DNA of 64,000 bases, taken from the NCBI RefSeq assembly GCF_012971725.1, contig NZ_CP048833.1, forward strand, positions 1,240,001-1,304,000, given 5' to 3'. Each line of letters opens with the position of its first letter. The stretch's first letter is position 1. Made by a program: the position numbers and the translations under genes. The notes below the pieces were generated by a model. The model was given only the letters and a program-made list of their open reading frames with translations. It ran no database searches and had not been told where the DNA came from. The stretch comes from Pseudomonas multiresinivorans. GTDB taxonomy: Bacteria; Pseudomonadota; Gammaproteobacteria; Pseudomonadales; Pseudomonadaceae. Shown in pieces: positions 52,282 to 60,612 of the stretch.

Positions 52282-53333
52282 TGCGCTGGCTGCTGGCCTG
52301 CTCCTGCCTGTTGACGAGCCTGTTCGTCGGCGCCGCGGGCGCTGCCCAGGCGCCCGAACAGGCGCCGAAGACTGGCGCGCCGGTGGCCGCGCCCGTGGCT
52401 CCTGCGTCGCTGCAGTTCGTCGCCGAGCATCCAGTGGAGGGCATGCCCAGCGGCAACCTTTCCGGGCTCGCTCTGTGCGGCAACGAGATGTGGACGGTGT
52501 CCGACCGCGACGACGACCGTATCTATCGACTGCTGATCGACGAAGCGCCGGGCAAGGCCTGGCAGGCTACCGCCGAACCCTTCGTGGTGCCGGGCACCCC
52601 GGAAAGCGGCCTGTCCTGGGGCACCCGCGCACGGGTCACCGTCGGCGGGCTGTTGCGTGGTGGCGCCATGGACTTCGAAGGCATCAGCTGCGACCAGGCT
52701 GGGAACCGCTATCTGGTCAGCGAAGGCTACGCGGCCGTGCTGCTGCTTCCCGCCCTCGGCGAGCCGAGCTGGCTGCCGCTGCCGCAGAGCCTGCTGCGCC
52801 AGGCGCGCGCCAGCGGCCTGCTGATGGAGTTCAATGCGCTCTACGAAGGCATTGCCGTCAGCGCCGATGGCAAGCAGCTGTGGCTGGCCGCCGAGCGCCA
52901 GCGCCGCGGCCTGCTCAAGGTGCACAACGAGAACGGCACCTGGAAGTGCGAAGGCAACTGCGTGATGCTCAGCGAGGGCGGTACGGCAATGCCGCCGCCG
53001 GAGCTGGGCAGCGAGCGCGCGCTGCCGATCGATTTCTCCGATATCGCGTTGTTCAAGGACAAGCTGTTCACCCTGGAGCGCCTGGCGCACCAGATCTGCC
53101 GCCGTGACGCCAAGACCGGCGCGCAGGAGTTGTGCTGGTCCTTCGCCGCCGGTGCGCTGGCCCCGGAGCGCCGCTACGACCTGCCTTATGGCGTGGCCGA
53201 AGCGTTGATCCTCGACGAGCAGGGCGCCTGGATCGGCCTGGACAACGGCGAACATGCCCGCGCCGACGGCGATGGCCGCCCCTACGTGCTGCGCTTCGCG
53301 GCGCCGGCCGGCGGCTGGCTTGGTGGCAAATGA
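52281..53333 (+). CDS. Secreted esterase-like activity of phytase family protein (PA4966 type)
   Basis: 350 residues with a signal peptide (MRWLLACSCLLTSLFVGAAG, cleavage near GAAGA-AQ). The body is beta-propeller-like: SGLALCGNEMWTVSDRDDDR, AMDFEGISCDQAGNRYLVSE, EGIAVSADGKQLWLAAERQR and AEALILDEQGAWIGLDNG, with Asp/Glu clusters of the PF13449 type. Likely periplasmic; substrate unknown. The ATG overlaps the parE stop by one base, and its stop overlaps the next gene (ATGA). Confidence 0.85.
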   Translation: MRWLLACSCLLTSLFVGAAGAAQAPEQAPKTGAPVAAPVAPASLQFVAEHPVEGMPSGNLSGLALCGNEMWTVSDRDDDRIYRLLIDEAPGKAWQATAEPFVVPGTPESGLSWGTRARVTVGGLLRGGAMDFEGISCDQAGNRYLVSEGYAAVLLLPALGEPSWLPLPQSLLRQARASGLLMEFNALYEGIAVSADGKQLWLAAERQRRGLLKVHNENGTWKCEGNCVMLSEGGTAMPPPELGSERALPIDFSDIALFKDKLFTLERLAHQICRRDAKTGAQELCWSFAAGALAPERRYDLPYGVAEALILDEQGAWIGLDNGEHARADGDGRPYVLRFAAPAGGWLGGK

Positions 53334-53854
53334 ACGACGCAGTACCGGGCAAGCGGGTCGGCAGGGTCATGATGTTCCTCGCCTGGGGCGCGGGCATCCT
53401 GCTCGCCACCCACTATTTCGGCGCCTGGGAAACCCGTCAGCACAATCCCAACCCTCAACCGCAGTCGACTCGCGCCAATGGCGCCGTGGAAGTGCGGCTG
53501 GTGGGCAACCGCGCCGGCCACTATGTGGCCGACGGCCGGATCAATGGCGAGGCGGTGACCTTCATGCTCGATACCGGCGCTACCCAGGTAGCCCTGCCGC
53601 AGCGCCTGGCCGACCGGCTCGGCCTGCCGCGCGGGTTGCCGATCACCCTGGACACCGCCAACGGCCGCAGCCAGGGCTGGCGCACGCGCCTGCCCAGCCT
53701 GCAGCTTGGCGACATCCGCCTCACCGATGTGCCGGCGCTGATCGCGCCGGGCATGGAAGGCGACGAGGTGCTGCTCGGCATGAGCGCACTCAGACAACTG
53801 GATTTCACCCAGCAGGACGGCACCCTGGTGCTGCGCCAGCGATCTACACCGTGA
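53330..53854 (+). CDS. Retropepsin-like aspartic protease, membrane-anchored (PA4965 type)
   Basis: 174 residues. A hydrophobic helix at about 12-28 anchors it. The single protease lobe carries VTFMLDTGATQVALPQRLAD with the catalytic Asp81 in DTG, and the end LLGMSALRQLDFTQQDGTL is typical of clan AA, TIGR02281-like bacterial retropepsins. Such proteins act as homodimers in the periplasm. Overlaps the phytase-like gene (ATGA) and is 7 bp before parC. Confidence 0.88.
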   Translation: MNDAVPGKRVGRVMMFLAWGAGILLATHYFGAWETRQHNPNPQPQSTRANGAVEVRLVGNRAGHYVADGRINGEAVTFMLDTGATQVALPQRLADRLGLPRGLPITLDTANGRSQGWRTRLPSLQLGDIRLTDVPALIAPGMEGDEVLLGMSALRQLDFTQQDGTLVLRQRSTP

Positions 53855-53861
53855 GGCACGC

Positions 53862-56126
53862 ATGAGCGAAACCCTCGATCTGAGTCTGGAGGGCGTGGAG
53901 CGCCGGTCACTGGCCGACTTCACCGAACAGGCTTACCTGAACTATTCCATGTACGTGATCATGGACCGCGCCCTGCCGCATATCGGTGACGGTCTCAAGC
54001 CCGTGCAGCGGCGTATCGTCTATGCCATGAGCGAACTGGGCCTGGATGCGGACTCCAAGCACAAGAAGTCGGCGCGTACCGTCGGTGACGTGCTCGGCAA
54101 GTACCATCCGCACGGCGACTCGGCCTGCTACGAAGCCATGGTGCTGATGGCGCAACCGTTCTCTTACCGCTATCCGCTGGTGGATGGCCAGGGCAACTGG
54201 GGTGCGCCGGACGATCCCAAGTCCTTCGCTGCAATGCGCTACACCGAGGCTCGCCTGTCGCGCTACGCCGAGACCCTGCTTTCCGAGCTTGGCCAGGGCA
54301 CTGCGGACTGGGTGCCGAACTTCGACGGCACCCTCGACGAACCGGCAGTGTTGCCAGCGCGGCTGCCCAACCTGCTGCTCAACGGCACCACCGGCATCGC
54401 CGTGGGCATGGCCACCGACATTCCGCCGCACAACCTGCGCGAAGTGGCTGCCGCCTGTATTCGTCTGCTGGATGAGCCGAGCGCTACCGTCGATGACCTG
54501 ATCGAGCACGTGCCCGGTCCGGATTTCCCCACCGAGGCGGAAATCATCACCCCGCGCGCCGACCTGCTGAAAATCTACGAAACCGGCCGTGGCTCGGTGC
54601 GCATGCGCGCCGTGTATCGCGTCGAGGACGGCGACATCGTGGTCACCGCTCTGCCGCACCAGGTCTCCGGGGCCAAGGTGCTGGAGCAGATTGCCGGCCA
54701 GATGCAGGCCAAGAAGCTGCCGATGGTGGCCGACCTGCGCGACGAGTCGGACCATGAGAACCCTTGCCGCATCGTCATCATTCCGCGGTCCAACCGCGTG
54801 GATGCCGAAGAGCTGATGACCCACCTGTTCGCCACCACCGACCTGGAAAGCTCGTACCGGGTGAACATGAACGTCATCGGCCTGGACGGCAAACCCCAGG
54901 TCAAGGACCTGCGCCAGGTGCTCAGCGAATGGCTGACCTACCGCACCGACACCGTGCGCCGCCGCCTGCAGTTCCGCCTGGACAAGGTGGAGAAACGCCT
55001 GCATCTGTTGGAAGGCTTGCTGGTCGCCTTCCTCAACCTCGATGAAGTCATCCACATCATCCGCACCGAAGATCAGCCCAGATCGGTGCTGATGCAGCGC
55101 TTCGAACTGTCCGAACTGCAGGCCGACTACATCCTCGACACCCGTCTGCGCCAGTTGGCGCGTCTGGAAGAGATGAAGATTCGCGGCGAGCAGGAGGAAC
55201 TGGCCAAGGAGCGCGCCAAGCTGCTGGCCATCCTCGGCTCCAACGCCAAGCTGCGCAAACTGGTGCGCGACGAGCTGATCGCCGACGCCGAGACTTACGG
55301 TGACAACCGTCGCTCGCCGATCGTTGCCCGTGCCGAAGCCCGTGCCCTGTCGGAAACCGAGCTGATGCCGACCGAGCCGGTCACCGTGGTGCTGTCCGAG
55401 AAGGGCTGGGTGCGTTGCGCCAAGGGCCACGATATCGACGCTACCGGCCTGTCCTACAAGGCCGGCGACGGCTTCAAGGCTGCTGCGCCGGGCCGTTCGA
55501 ACCAGTATGCGGTGTTCATCGACTCCACCGGGCGCAGCTATTCGCTGGCCTCCCATAGCCTGCCATCGGCCCGTGGCCAGGGCGAACCGCTGACCGGCCG
55601 TCTGACGCCGCCGCCGGGCGCGTCCTTCGAGCGCGTGCTGCTGCCGGAGGATAATGCCCTGTACGTGCTGGCCTCCGACGCCGGCTACGGCTTCGTCGCC
55701 AAAGGCGAGGACATGCAGGCCAAGAACAAGGCCGGCAAGGCGCTGCTCAGCCTGCCCAATGGCGCGCAGGTCATGGCGCCGCGGCCGGTCAACGACCTGG
55801 AGCAGGACTGGATCGCCGCTGTCACCACCGAAGGTCGTCTGCTGCTGTTCAAGGTTTCCGACCTGCCGCAGCTGGCCAAGGGCAAGGGCAACAAGATCAT
55901 CAGCGTGCCGGGTGACCGCGTGGCGAGCCGCGAGGAGTATCTCACCGACCTCGCCGTTCTTCCGGCGGGCGCGACCCTGGTTCTGCAGGCGGGCAAGCGC
56001 ACGCTCTCGCTCAAGGGGGATGACCTGGAGCACTACAAGGGCGAAAGGGGCCGTCGCGGCAACAAACTGCCGCGCGGTTTCCAGCGAGTGGATGCCTTGC
56101 TGGTAGAATCGCTGTCTCAGGATTGA
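53862..56126 (+). CDS. parC: DNA topoisomerase IV subunit A
   Basis: 754 residues. Winged-helix and tower domain with MDRALPHIGDGLKPVQRRIV, and the active-site tyrosine in AAMRYTEARLSRYAET. The quinolone-resistance region reads KYHPHGDSACYEAMVLMAQP, with Ser87 and Glu91 unchanged. C-terminal beta-pinwheel repeats (for example GRSNQYAVFIDSTGRSYSLA) bind DNA. Pairs with ParE. Its start is 7 bp after the retropepsin gene. Confidence 0.97.
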   Translation: MSETLDLSLEGVERRSLADFTEQAYLNYSMYVIMDRALPHIGDGLKPVQRRIVYAMSELGLDADSKHKKSARTVGDVLGKYHPHGDSACYEAMVLMAQPFSYRYPLVDGQGNWGAPDDPKSFAAMRYTEARLSRYAETLLSELGQGTADWVPNFDGTLDEPAVLPARLPNLLLNGTTGIAVGMATDIPPHNLREVAAACIRLLDEPSATVDDLIEHVPGPDFPTEAEIITPRADLLKIYETGRGSVRMRAVYRVEDGDIVVTALPHQVSGAKVLEQIAGQMQAKKLPMVADLRDESDHENPCRIVIIPRSNRVDAEELMTHLFATTDLESSYRVNMNVIGLDGKPQVKDLRQVLSEWLTYRTDTVRRRLQFRLDKVEKRLHLLEGLLVAFLNLDEVIHIIRTEDQPRSVLMQRFELSELQADYILDTRLRQLARLEEMKIRGEQEELAKERAKLLAILGSNAKLRKLVRDELIADAETYGDNRRSPIVARAEARALSETELMPTEPVTVVLSEKGWVRCAKGHDIDATGLSYKAGDGFKAAAPGRSNQYAVFIDSTGRSYSLASHSLPSARGQGEPLTGRLTPPPGASFERVLLPEDNALYVLASDAGYGFVAKGEDMQAKNKAGKALLSLPNGAQVMAPRPVNDLEQDWIAAVTTEGRLLLFKVSDLPQLAKGKGNKIISVPGDRVASREEYLTDLAVLPAGATLVLQAGKRTLSLKGDDLEHYKGERGRRGNKLPRGFQRVDALLVESLSQD

Positions 56127-56277
56127 AACGCGGTTCGATACATTCTGCCTCTGGAGCTGAGGCGCCGGTTGAGGGATGATACGTCCCTTTGGCTACTGGC
56201 GCCTCAGCGCGTTGCCTGACGCTGTAGTGAAATTTGTTGGAAGTAGCGCCGATTTTCGGCGAATGACGGTGAACCAG

Positions 56278-57000
56278 ATGAGCGCTTGGCGCGTCTTGGC
56301 CTTATTTTCCCTCGTCAGCCTCCTTGGGTTGACGGGCTGTACAGTGAACCGACCGACCCAGTTGTACCAACTGGACGCGGGCGCGGTTCCTGTCCCGACC
56401 CGTGACAACGGCGTCGCTGTTCTGCTCGGCCCGGTGTCCCTGGCCGATTACCTGAAGCGCGAGACCATGGTCCAGCGCCAGGCCGACGGTATCCTCAACC
56501 TGTCGACCGAAGCCCGCTGGGCTGGCAGCCTGGAAACCAACGTCAGCCAGCAGCTGATGCGCCTGCTGTCGGGCGAGCTGGACAGCACCCGCCTGGCACT
56601 GTTCCCGGAGAAGCCCGGCTTCACTCCGCAGGTGCAGGTCATGCTGACCATCAGCCGTCTGGATTCCGGCCCGAAGGAGCCGGCGGTGCTGGAGGCGCGC
56701 TGGCGCCTGCTCGACCAGAAGGGTGAGCTGCGCGACAGCCGCGTCTTCCGCGAGGAAGAGGCGCACTCGGGCAGCGTGCAGGACCAGGTCCGTGCCCAGG
56801 GTGACCTGCTGCGCAAGCTGTCCGCACAACTGGCCCGCGACGTGCGCCCGGTTGCCGCGGCAGTCGCCGAGCAGCAGGCCGCGCCGCCGCGCAAGCCTCA
56901 GGTGGCCAACACCGAGCAGGCGGCCAAGCCCAAGGAAGAGGGGCCGAAGATCCCGCTGGTGGTGCCGATCCGCACCGATGTCGAGGTCTACCGCTTCTAA
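56278..57000 (+). CDS. PqiC-like ABC-transport auxiliary lipoprotein (PA4963 type)
   Basis: 240 residues from the ATG at 56278 (MSAWRVLALFSLVSLLGLTG, then Cys), a clear lipobox. An ATG at 56263 adds five residues. The mature part matches the DUF330/PqiC layout: TQLYQLDAG, GVAVLLGPVSLADYLKRETM and RLALFPEKPGF, then a Pro/Lys-rich tail. PqiC is the outer-membrane-associated partner of MCE-type lipid transporters; no MCE genes lie nearby. A strong terminator follows. Confidence 0.85.
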   Translation: MSAWRVLALFSLVSLLGLTGCTVNRPTQLYQLDAGAVPVPTRDNGVAVLLGPVSLADYLKRETMVQRQADGILNLSTEARWAGSLETNVSQQLMRLLSGELDSTRLALFPEKPGFTPQVQVMLTISRLDSGPKEPAVLEARWRLLDQKGELRDSRVFREEEAHSGSVQDQVRAQGDLLRKLSAQLARDVRPVAAAVAEQQAAPPRKPQVANTEQAAKPKEEGPKIPLVVPIRTDVEVYRF

Positions 57001-57028
57001 GCCGGCACGTCTCGGCGCGGAATCCCGC

Positions 57029-57063
57029 GGCCCGCAAAGTCTGTCTTTGCGGGCCGTTTTGCT
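57029..57063 (+). terminator. Rho-independent terminator
   Basis: Stem GGCCCGCAAAG / CTTTGCGGGCC with a 5-nt loop followed by GTTTTG, 28 bp after the PqiC-like gene. Confidence 0.9.
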
Positions 57064-57176
57064 TCTGCCGTGGCCGGTTTTGACATCTTCTTGACGGCCC
57101 CTGTGGTATCTACGGGCGCTTGTGCAGGCTATTGGCGCCCGGACGTTTCCGCGCGGAGCCTGCGAGAGACTCAAGC

Positions 57177-58802
57177 GTGTCGTCATTCCCTCCTACCTCC
57201 GGTATTCAGGCAGATTCCGCCCTGAGTCGTCAGACGCTTTGCGTCATGCTGGCGGCTCTGGTGCTGTTCCTGCTCGGTGTGCACGGTGACGCCTTCGTTG
57301 GCTTCGACTCGCGCTTCGTACTGTTCGCCCGCGAAATGCTGCGCCACGGGCCGAGTTGGTTCCCGACTACCTACGGCGCGCCCTATCCGGACTATCCGGC
57401 TACCTCCACCTTCCTGACCTACCTGCTCTCCCTGCCGCTGGGGCGGGTCACCGAGCTCACCGCCTGGCTGCCCACCGCGGTGGCGGCGGCCATCTGCGCC
57501 GGCGTGGTGTATCGCCTGGTGGCTCCGTTCTCGCGCTCCTGGGCGCTGGTCAGCCTGGCGATGCTGCTGCTGACGGCCACCTTCGTCAGCGAGACCCGGG
57601 CCGTTTCCCTCGACCTGATGGTCGCCGCCGTAGGGCTGCTGGCCTTCTACCTGGCCTTCCACGCCGAACGCCACGGCCTGCCGGGCCTGCTGCTGCGGCT
57701 GCTGCCACTGCTGTTCATCGGTTTCGCCCTGCGCGGCCCGCTGGGTCTGGTGGTGCCGGCCGGCATGGTGTGCAGCCAGTTGCTGCTGGACCGGCGCTGG
57801 AAGTCCCTGTTTGCGTTCTCGGCGGGCGCGCTGGTGCTGCTGATTCTCTGCGTATTCGCGCTGATTGCCCTGGCGCGCTCCGCGGGCGGAGAGGAATTTG
57901 TCCAGGATGTCCTGCGGATGCAGGTGATCGGTCGTCTGGACGGCTCCGCCGGCTCCAGCGATGCGCTGTATTACTTCCGCAGTTCGCTGGGCAACTACGC
58001 CCTGGCCTTCCCGCTGGCGCTGCCGGCGCTGGCGTTGCTCTGGCAGCGGCGCCGCGAGCCGGCGTTCCGCCTGGTGGCGGGTTGTGCCCTGGCGGCGCTG
58101 GTGGTCATGGTCGGCCTGTCGGTACCGCAGGCCAAGAAGGCCCGCTACATCGTTGCCATGGCGCCGCTGGCGGCCATTGTCGCCGGGTATCCCTTCATGG
58201 TCGCCGGCAGCCGTCTGGCGCAGATGCTGCGTGGTGTGCTGCGCGTGCTGTGGCTCGCCTTGCCGGCCATGCTGCTGGCCGGATTGTGGCTGGCCTGGAA
58301 GCGCTACCCGCAGGAGCTTGCCGCACTGGGCTGGCGCCTGCCGGCCTGCATCGTGGTGCTCGCCGCGCTGCTGGTGCTGGGCGCATTGCGCTGGCGGCGG
58401 CCGGCGGTACTGGCCCTGGGGGCGGCGCTGGCGCTGTGGGCAAGCTACATCCTGGTCTTCGAGCCGGTGGAGCATCGCCTGTACGACAGCCAGGCGTTCT
58501 CCCGCGAGCTGGCCCTGAAACTCGATGCGCAGCCTGCGCCCCTGGCGCTCTATGGCATGGCTCCAGACGCGCGGGCGATCAAGCTGATGGTCAATCTCGA
58601 CCGTGACCTTCAGCCGCTGTTCCTCGACCGTCCGGAGCAGGTGGCTGCCCAGCGCGGCCCGCTGTACCTGATGATCCAGGCGCGCGATGCCGAGCGTATC
58701 GCCGCCTCCCTGCCCGCGGCCCCGCAGCAGTTGTTCGAGGGCCGTTTCGACAATGACACCTATCGCCTGCTGCGCCTCCCCGGAGTGGGCTCCAATCCGT
58801 GA
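57177..58802 (+). CDS. Membrane glycosyltransferase, ArnT/GT39-like
   Basis: 541 residues with about 11-13 membrane spans. The first periplasmic loop has GDAFVGFDSRFVLFAREM, similar in place to the ArnT metal-binding DE motif but with Ser instead of Glu. YFRSSLGNYALAFPLALPAL and VPQAKKARYIVAMAPLAAIV resemble the core of this family. Family members use polyprenyl-linked sugars as donors for lipid A or protein. The start is GTG at 57177, with GCGAGAGA upstream; a frame with more residues at 57120 is less likely. It overlaps the phosphoesterase gene by one base. Confidence 0.75.
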   Translation: MSSFPPTSGIQADSALSRQTLCVMLAALVLFLLGVHGDAFVGFDSRFVLFAREMLRHGPSWFPTTYGAPYPDYPATSTFLTYLLSLPLGRVTELTAWLPTAVAAAICAGVVYRLVAPFSRSWALVSLAMLLLTATFVSETRAVSLDLMVAAVGLLAFYLAFHAERHGLPGLLLRLLPLLFIGFALRGPLGLVVPAGMVCSQLLLDRRWKSLFAFSAGALVLLILCVFALIALARSAGGEEFVQDVLRMQVIGRLDGSAGSSDALYYFRSSLGNYALAFPLALPALALLWQRRREPAFRLVAGCALAALVVMVGLSVPQAKKARYIVAMAPLAAIVAGYPFMVAGSRLAQMLRGVLRVLWLALPAMLLAGLWLAWKRYPQELAALGWRLPACIVVLAALLVLGALRWRRPAVLALGAALALWASYILVFEPVEHRLYDSQAFSRELALKLDAQPAPLALYGMAPDARAIKLMVNLDRDLQPLFLDRPEQVAAQRGPLYLMIQARDAERIAASLPAAPQQLFEGRFDNDTYRLLRLPGVGSNP

Positions 58803-60040
58803 TGAAAGCACTGACATCCCTTCTTGCCTGCTGCCTGCTGCTCGGCGGCTGCGGCGATTCCGATACCCAGGATGTGGTCGAGCGGGACCAGGCGTTCTTC
58901 CGCCAGCATCCGCTACCGCCCCTGGAAATCGTCTCCGGCGGTGGCAGCTTCGTACTGCCGCTGCTGCCCGACACCCAGTTCTACGCTGAGAACAACCACC
59001 GCAAGCGCCACCTGTTCCGCAGCGAGCAGCGCTTTCCCGACCTGCCGTACCAGCCGGCGCTGGCGTTCTTCGCGCAGACGTTCTGGCTGGCCAGGAACGC
59101 CGAAGTTCTCCAGGTGCCGCTGGTGGTGCACCTGGGGGACGTGGTGGAGAACGCCGGGGTCGCCACCCAGTGGCAGACCGCCAGCGGTGCCATGCGCACG
59201 CTGGAGGAGCGCGGCGTGCCCTACAGCATTGCCACGGGCGAGCGCGACGTACACGAGGAGGCCAGCACGGATGACCGCCGCTCCTTCCTGGATCGCTTCA
59301 AGGATCACTTCGGCCCCGAGCGCGCGGCCTGGCAGAGCACCTACGTCGGCAGCGATCCCAGGGGGCTGAGCCAGGTGCATCTGTTCCAGCGCTACGGTCA
59401 GTCGTTCCTGCTGCTGGCGCTGGACTGGAGCCCTTCCGAGGCCACCCTGGTGTGGGCGCAGAGCGTCATCGACGAGCATCCCCATGTGCCGGTGATTCTT
59501 GCGTCCCACAGCATCCTGCGGCGCAGCGACAAGGGCGTGGCGGAGCTGTCCCGCGAGGACAATGCCAGTGGCGTGCTGCTCTGGGATCGGCTGATTCGTC
59601 GCAACGACCAGGTGTTCCTCACCCTGAACGCCCACGCCGACGGCGCCGTGCACACGCGGATGCTCAACGACCTGGGGCACAGCGTCGATATGGTGATGGT
59701 CGACTACCAGCACCAATACCTGGGCGGAAACGGCCTGATGCAGCTGCTGGAACTGGACCTGCGGCGCAACCATCTTGCCGCGCTGTCGCTGTCACCGTGG
59801 GTGCTGTGGAAGCGCCAGGTCTATCCGCAGGCCTACAAGCCCTGCGAGTCGTTGCAGGCGCTGCACGATTGCGACCAGTTGATGCCGGAGGATTCGCCCG
59901 GCTGGGACAACCGCTTCCAGGTGGAGCTCGATTACCAGGCGCGGTTCAGCAGTTTCCAGGGCTACAGTGCGCAGTTGCCGCTACAGGGTGAGCAGGCCTC
60001 GCTGCTGGAGCAGCTCCAGGCGCAGCTCGGCAAGCGCTGA
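58802..60040 (+). CDS. Lipoprotein metallophosphoesterase
   Basis: 412 residues. MKALTSLLACCLLLGGCGDS has a lipobox LGGC and the Asp-Ser after it suggests retention in the inner membrane. Calcineurin-type motifs: LPLLPDTQFYAENNHRKR, VVHLGDVVENAG, ILASHSILRR and FLTLNAHADGAVH; the usual GNHD is replaced by ATGERDVHEE. A final motif, MVMVDYQHQYLGGNGLMQLL, recalls long purple-acid-phosphatase relatives. Coupled to the ArnT-like gene by TGATG, so both may act on the same cell-surface molecule. Substrate unknown. Confidence 0.8.
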   Translation: MKALTSLLACCLLLGGCGDSDTQDVVERDQAFFRQHPLPPLEIVSGGGSFVLPLLPDTQFYAENNHRKRHLFRSEQRFPDLPYQPALAFFAQTFWLARNAEVLQVPLVVHLGDVVENAGVATQWQTASGAMRTLEERGVPYSIATGERDVHEEASTDDRRSFLDRFKDHFGPERAAWQSTYVGSDPRGLSQVHLFQRYGQSFLLLALDWSPSEATLVWAQSVIDEHPHVPVILASHSILRRSDKGVAELSREDNASGVLLWDRLIRRNDQVFLTLNAHADGAVHTRMLNDLGHSVDMVMVDYQHQYLGGNGLMQLLELDLRRNHLAALSLSPWVLWKRQVYPQAYKPCESLQALHDCDQLMPEDSPGWDNRFQVELDYQARFSSFQGYSAQLPLQGEQASLLEQLQAQLGKR

Positions 60041-60041
60041 G

Positions 60042-60578
60042 TCAGGCGTCCCGGCGCAGCAGGCGGCGCATTCCGATGCCGGCCAGCGCCACGCCCAGGC
60101 AAGGCAGCCAGACCCAGCGCGCCTCGGAGAGCAGCACTTCCAGGCCGCGCGGGCTGAGGAAGCGCGACAGGCCGATGGGCGAGACCTCGATCGGGTGCAG
60201 TGGCAGGAAGTACCGCTGCTCGCTCCACGGCCAAAGCCAGGCGACGCCCAGGCCGCCGTCGGTCATCGCATCCAGCACGCTATGGGTCGCGGTCGCCAGG
60301 CCGATCCACAGGCCGGCTTTCAGCGGGCCGCTTCCCAGCAGCCGACCGCAAAGCGCACCCAGCACTCCGAGGCATGCGGCGAACAGCAGTGAGTGGCTGA
60401 AGCCTCGATGGCCGAAGGCATCGTGGTAGGCAATGCCCAGCTTGAAGGCCACCACGTCGAGGTCGGGCAGGCACGCGGCGATCATGCCGGCCAGCAGCAG
60501 GCGCGGCCCGATGACGCGCGAGCCAAGGGCGAGGCCCACGGCCAGCACGGGCAGGGGATGGGTGATCAGGGTGGTCAT
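60042..60578 (-). CDS. YdjM-like membrane metal-dependent hydrolase
   Basis: 178 residues, four or five hydrophobic helices. Family signatures are ACLPDLDVVAFKLG, HRGFSHSLLFAAC and THSVLDAMTDGGLGVAWLWP, with the His and Asp clusters that bind metal. E. coli YdjM, an SOS-regulated member, has unclear substrate. Convergent with the phosphoesterase gene (stop codons one base apart) and 34 bp downstream of the Smp-like gene on the same strand. Confidence 0.88.
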   Translation of the reverse strand: MTTLITHPLPVLAVGLALGSRVIGPRLLLAGMIAACLPDLDVVAFKLGIAYHDAFGHRGFSHSLLFAACLGVLGALCGRLLGSGPLKAGLWIGLATATHSVLDAMTDGGLGVAWLWPWSEQRYFLPLHPIEVSPIGLSRFLSPRGLEVLLSEARWVWLPCLGVALAGIGMRRLLRRDA

Positions 60579-60612
60579 GGAATCCTTTCCACGTGGGGCC
60601 GGGTGGCCCCCC

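Noticed and set aside
53907..56033. 708-residue open frame antisense to parC
   Set aside because: Mirrors the parC codon pattern; no domain, no ribosome site, and it would run through the whole essential gene on the other strand.
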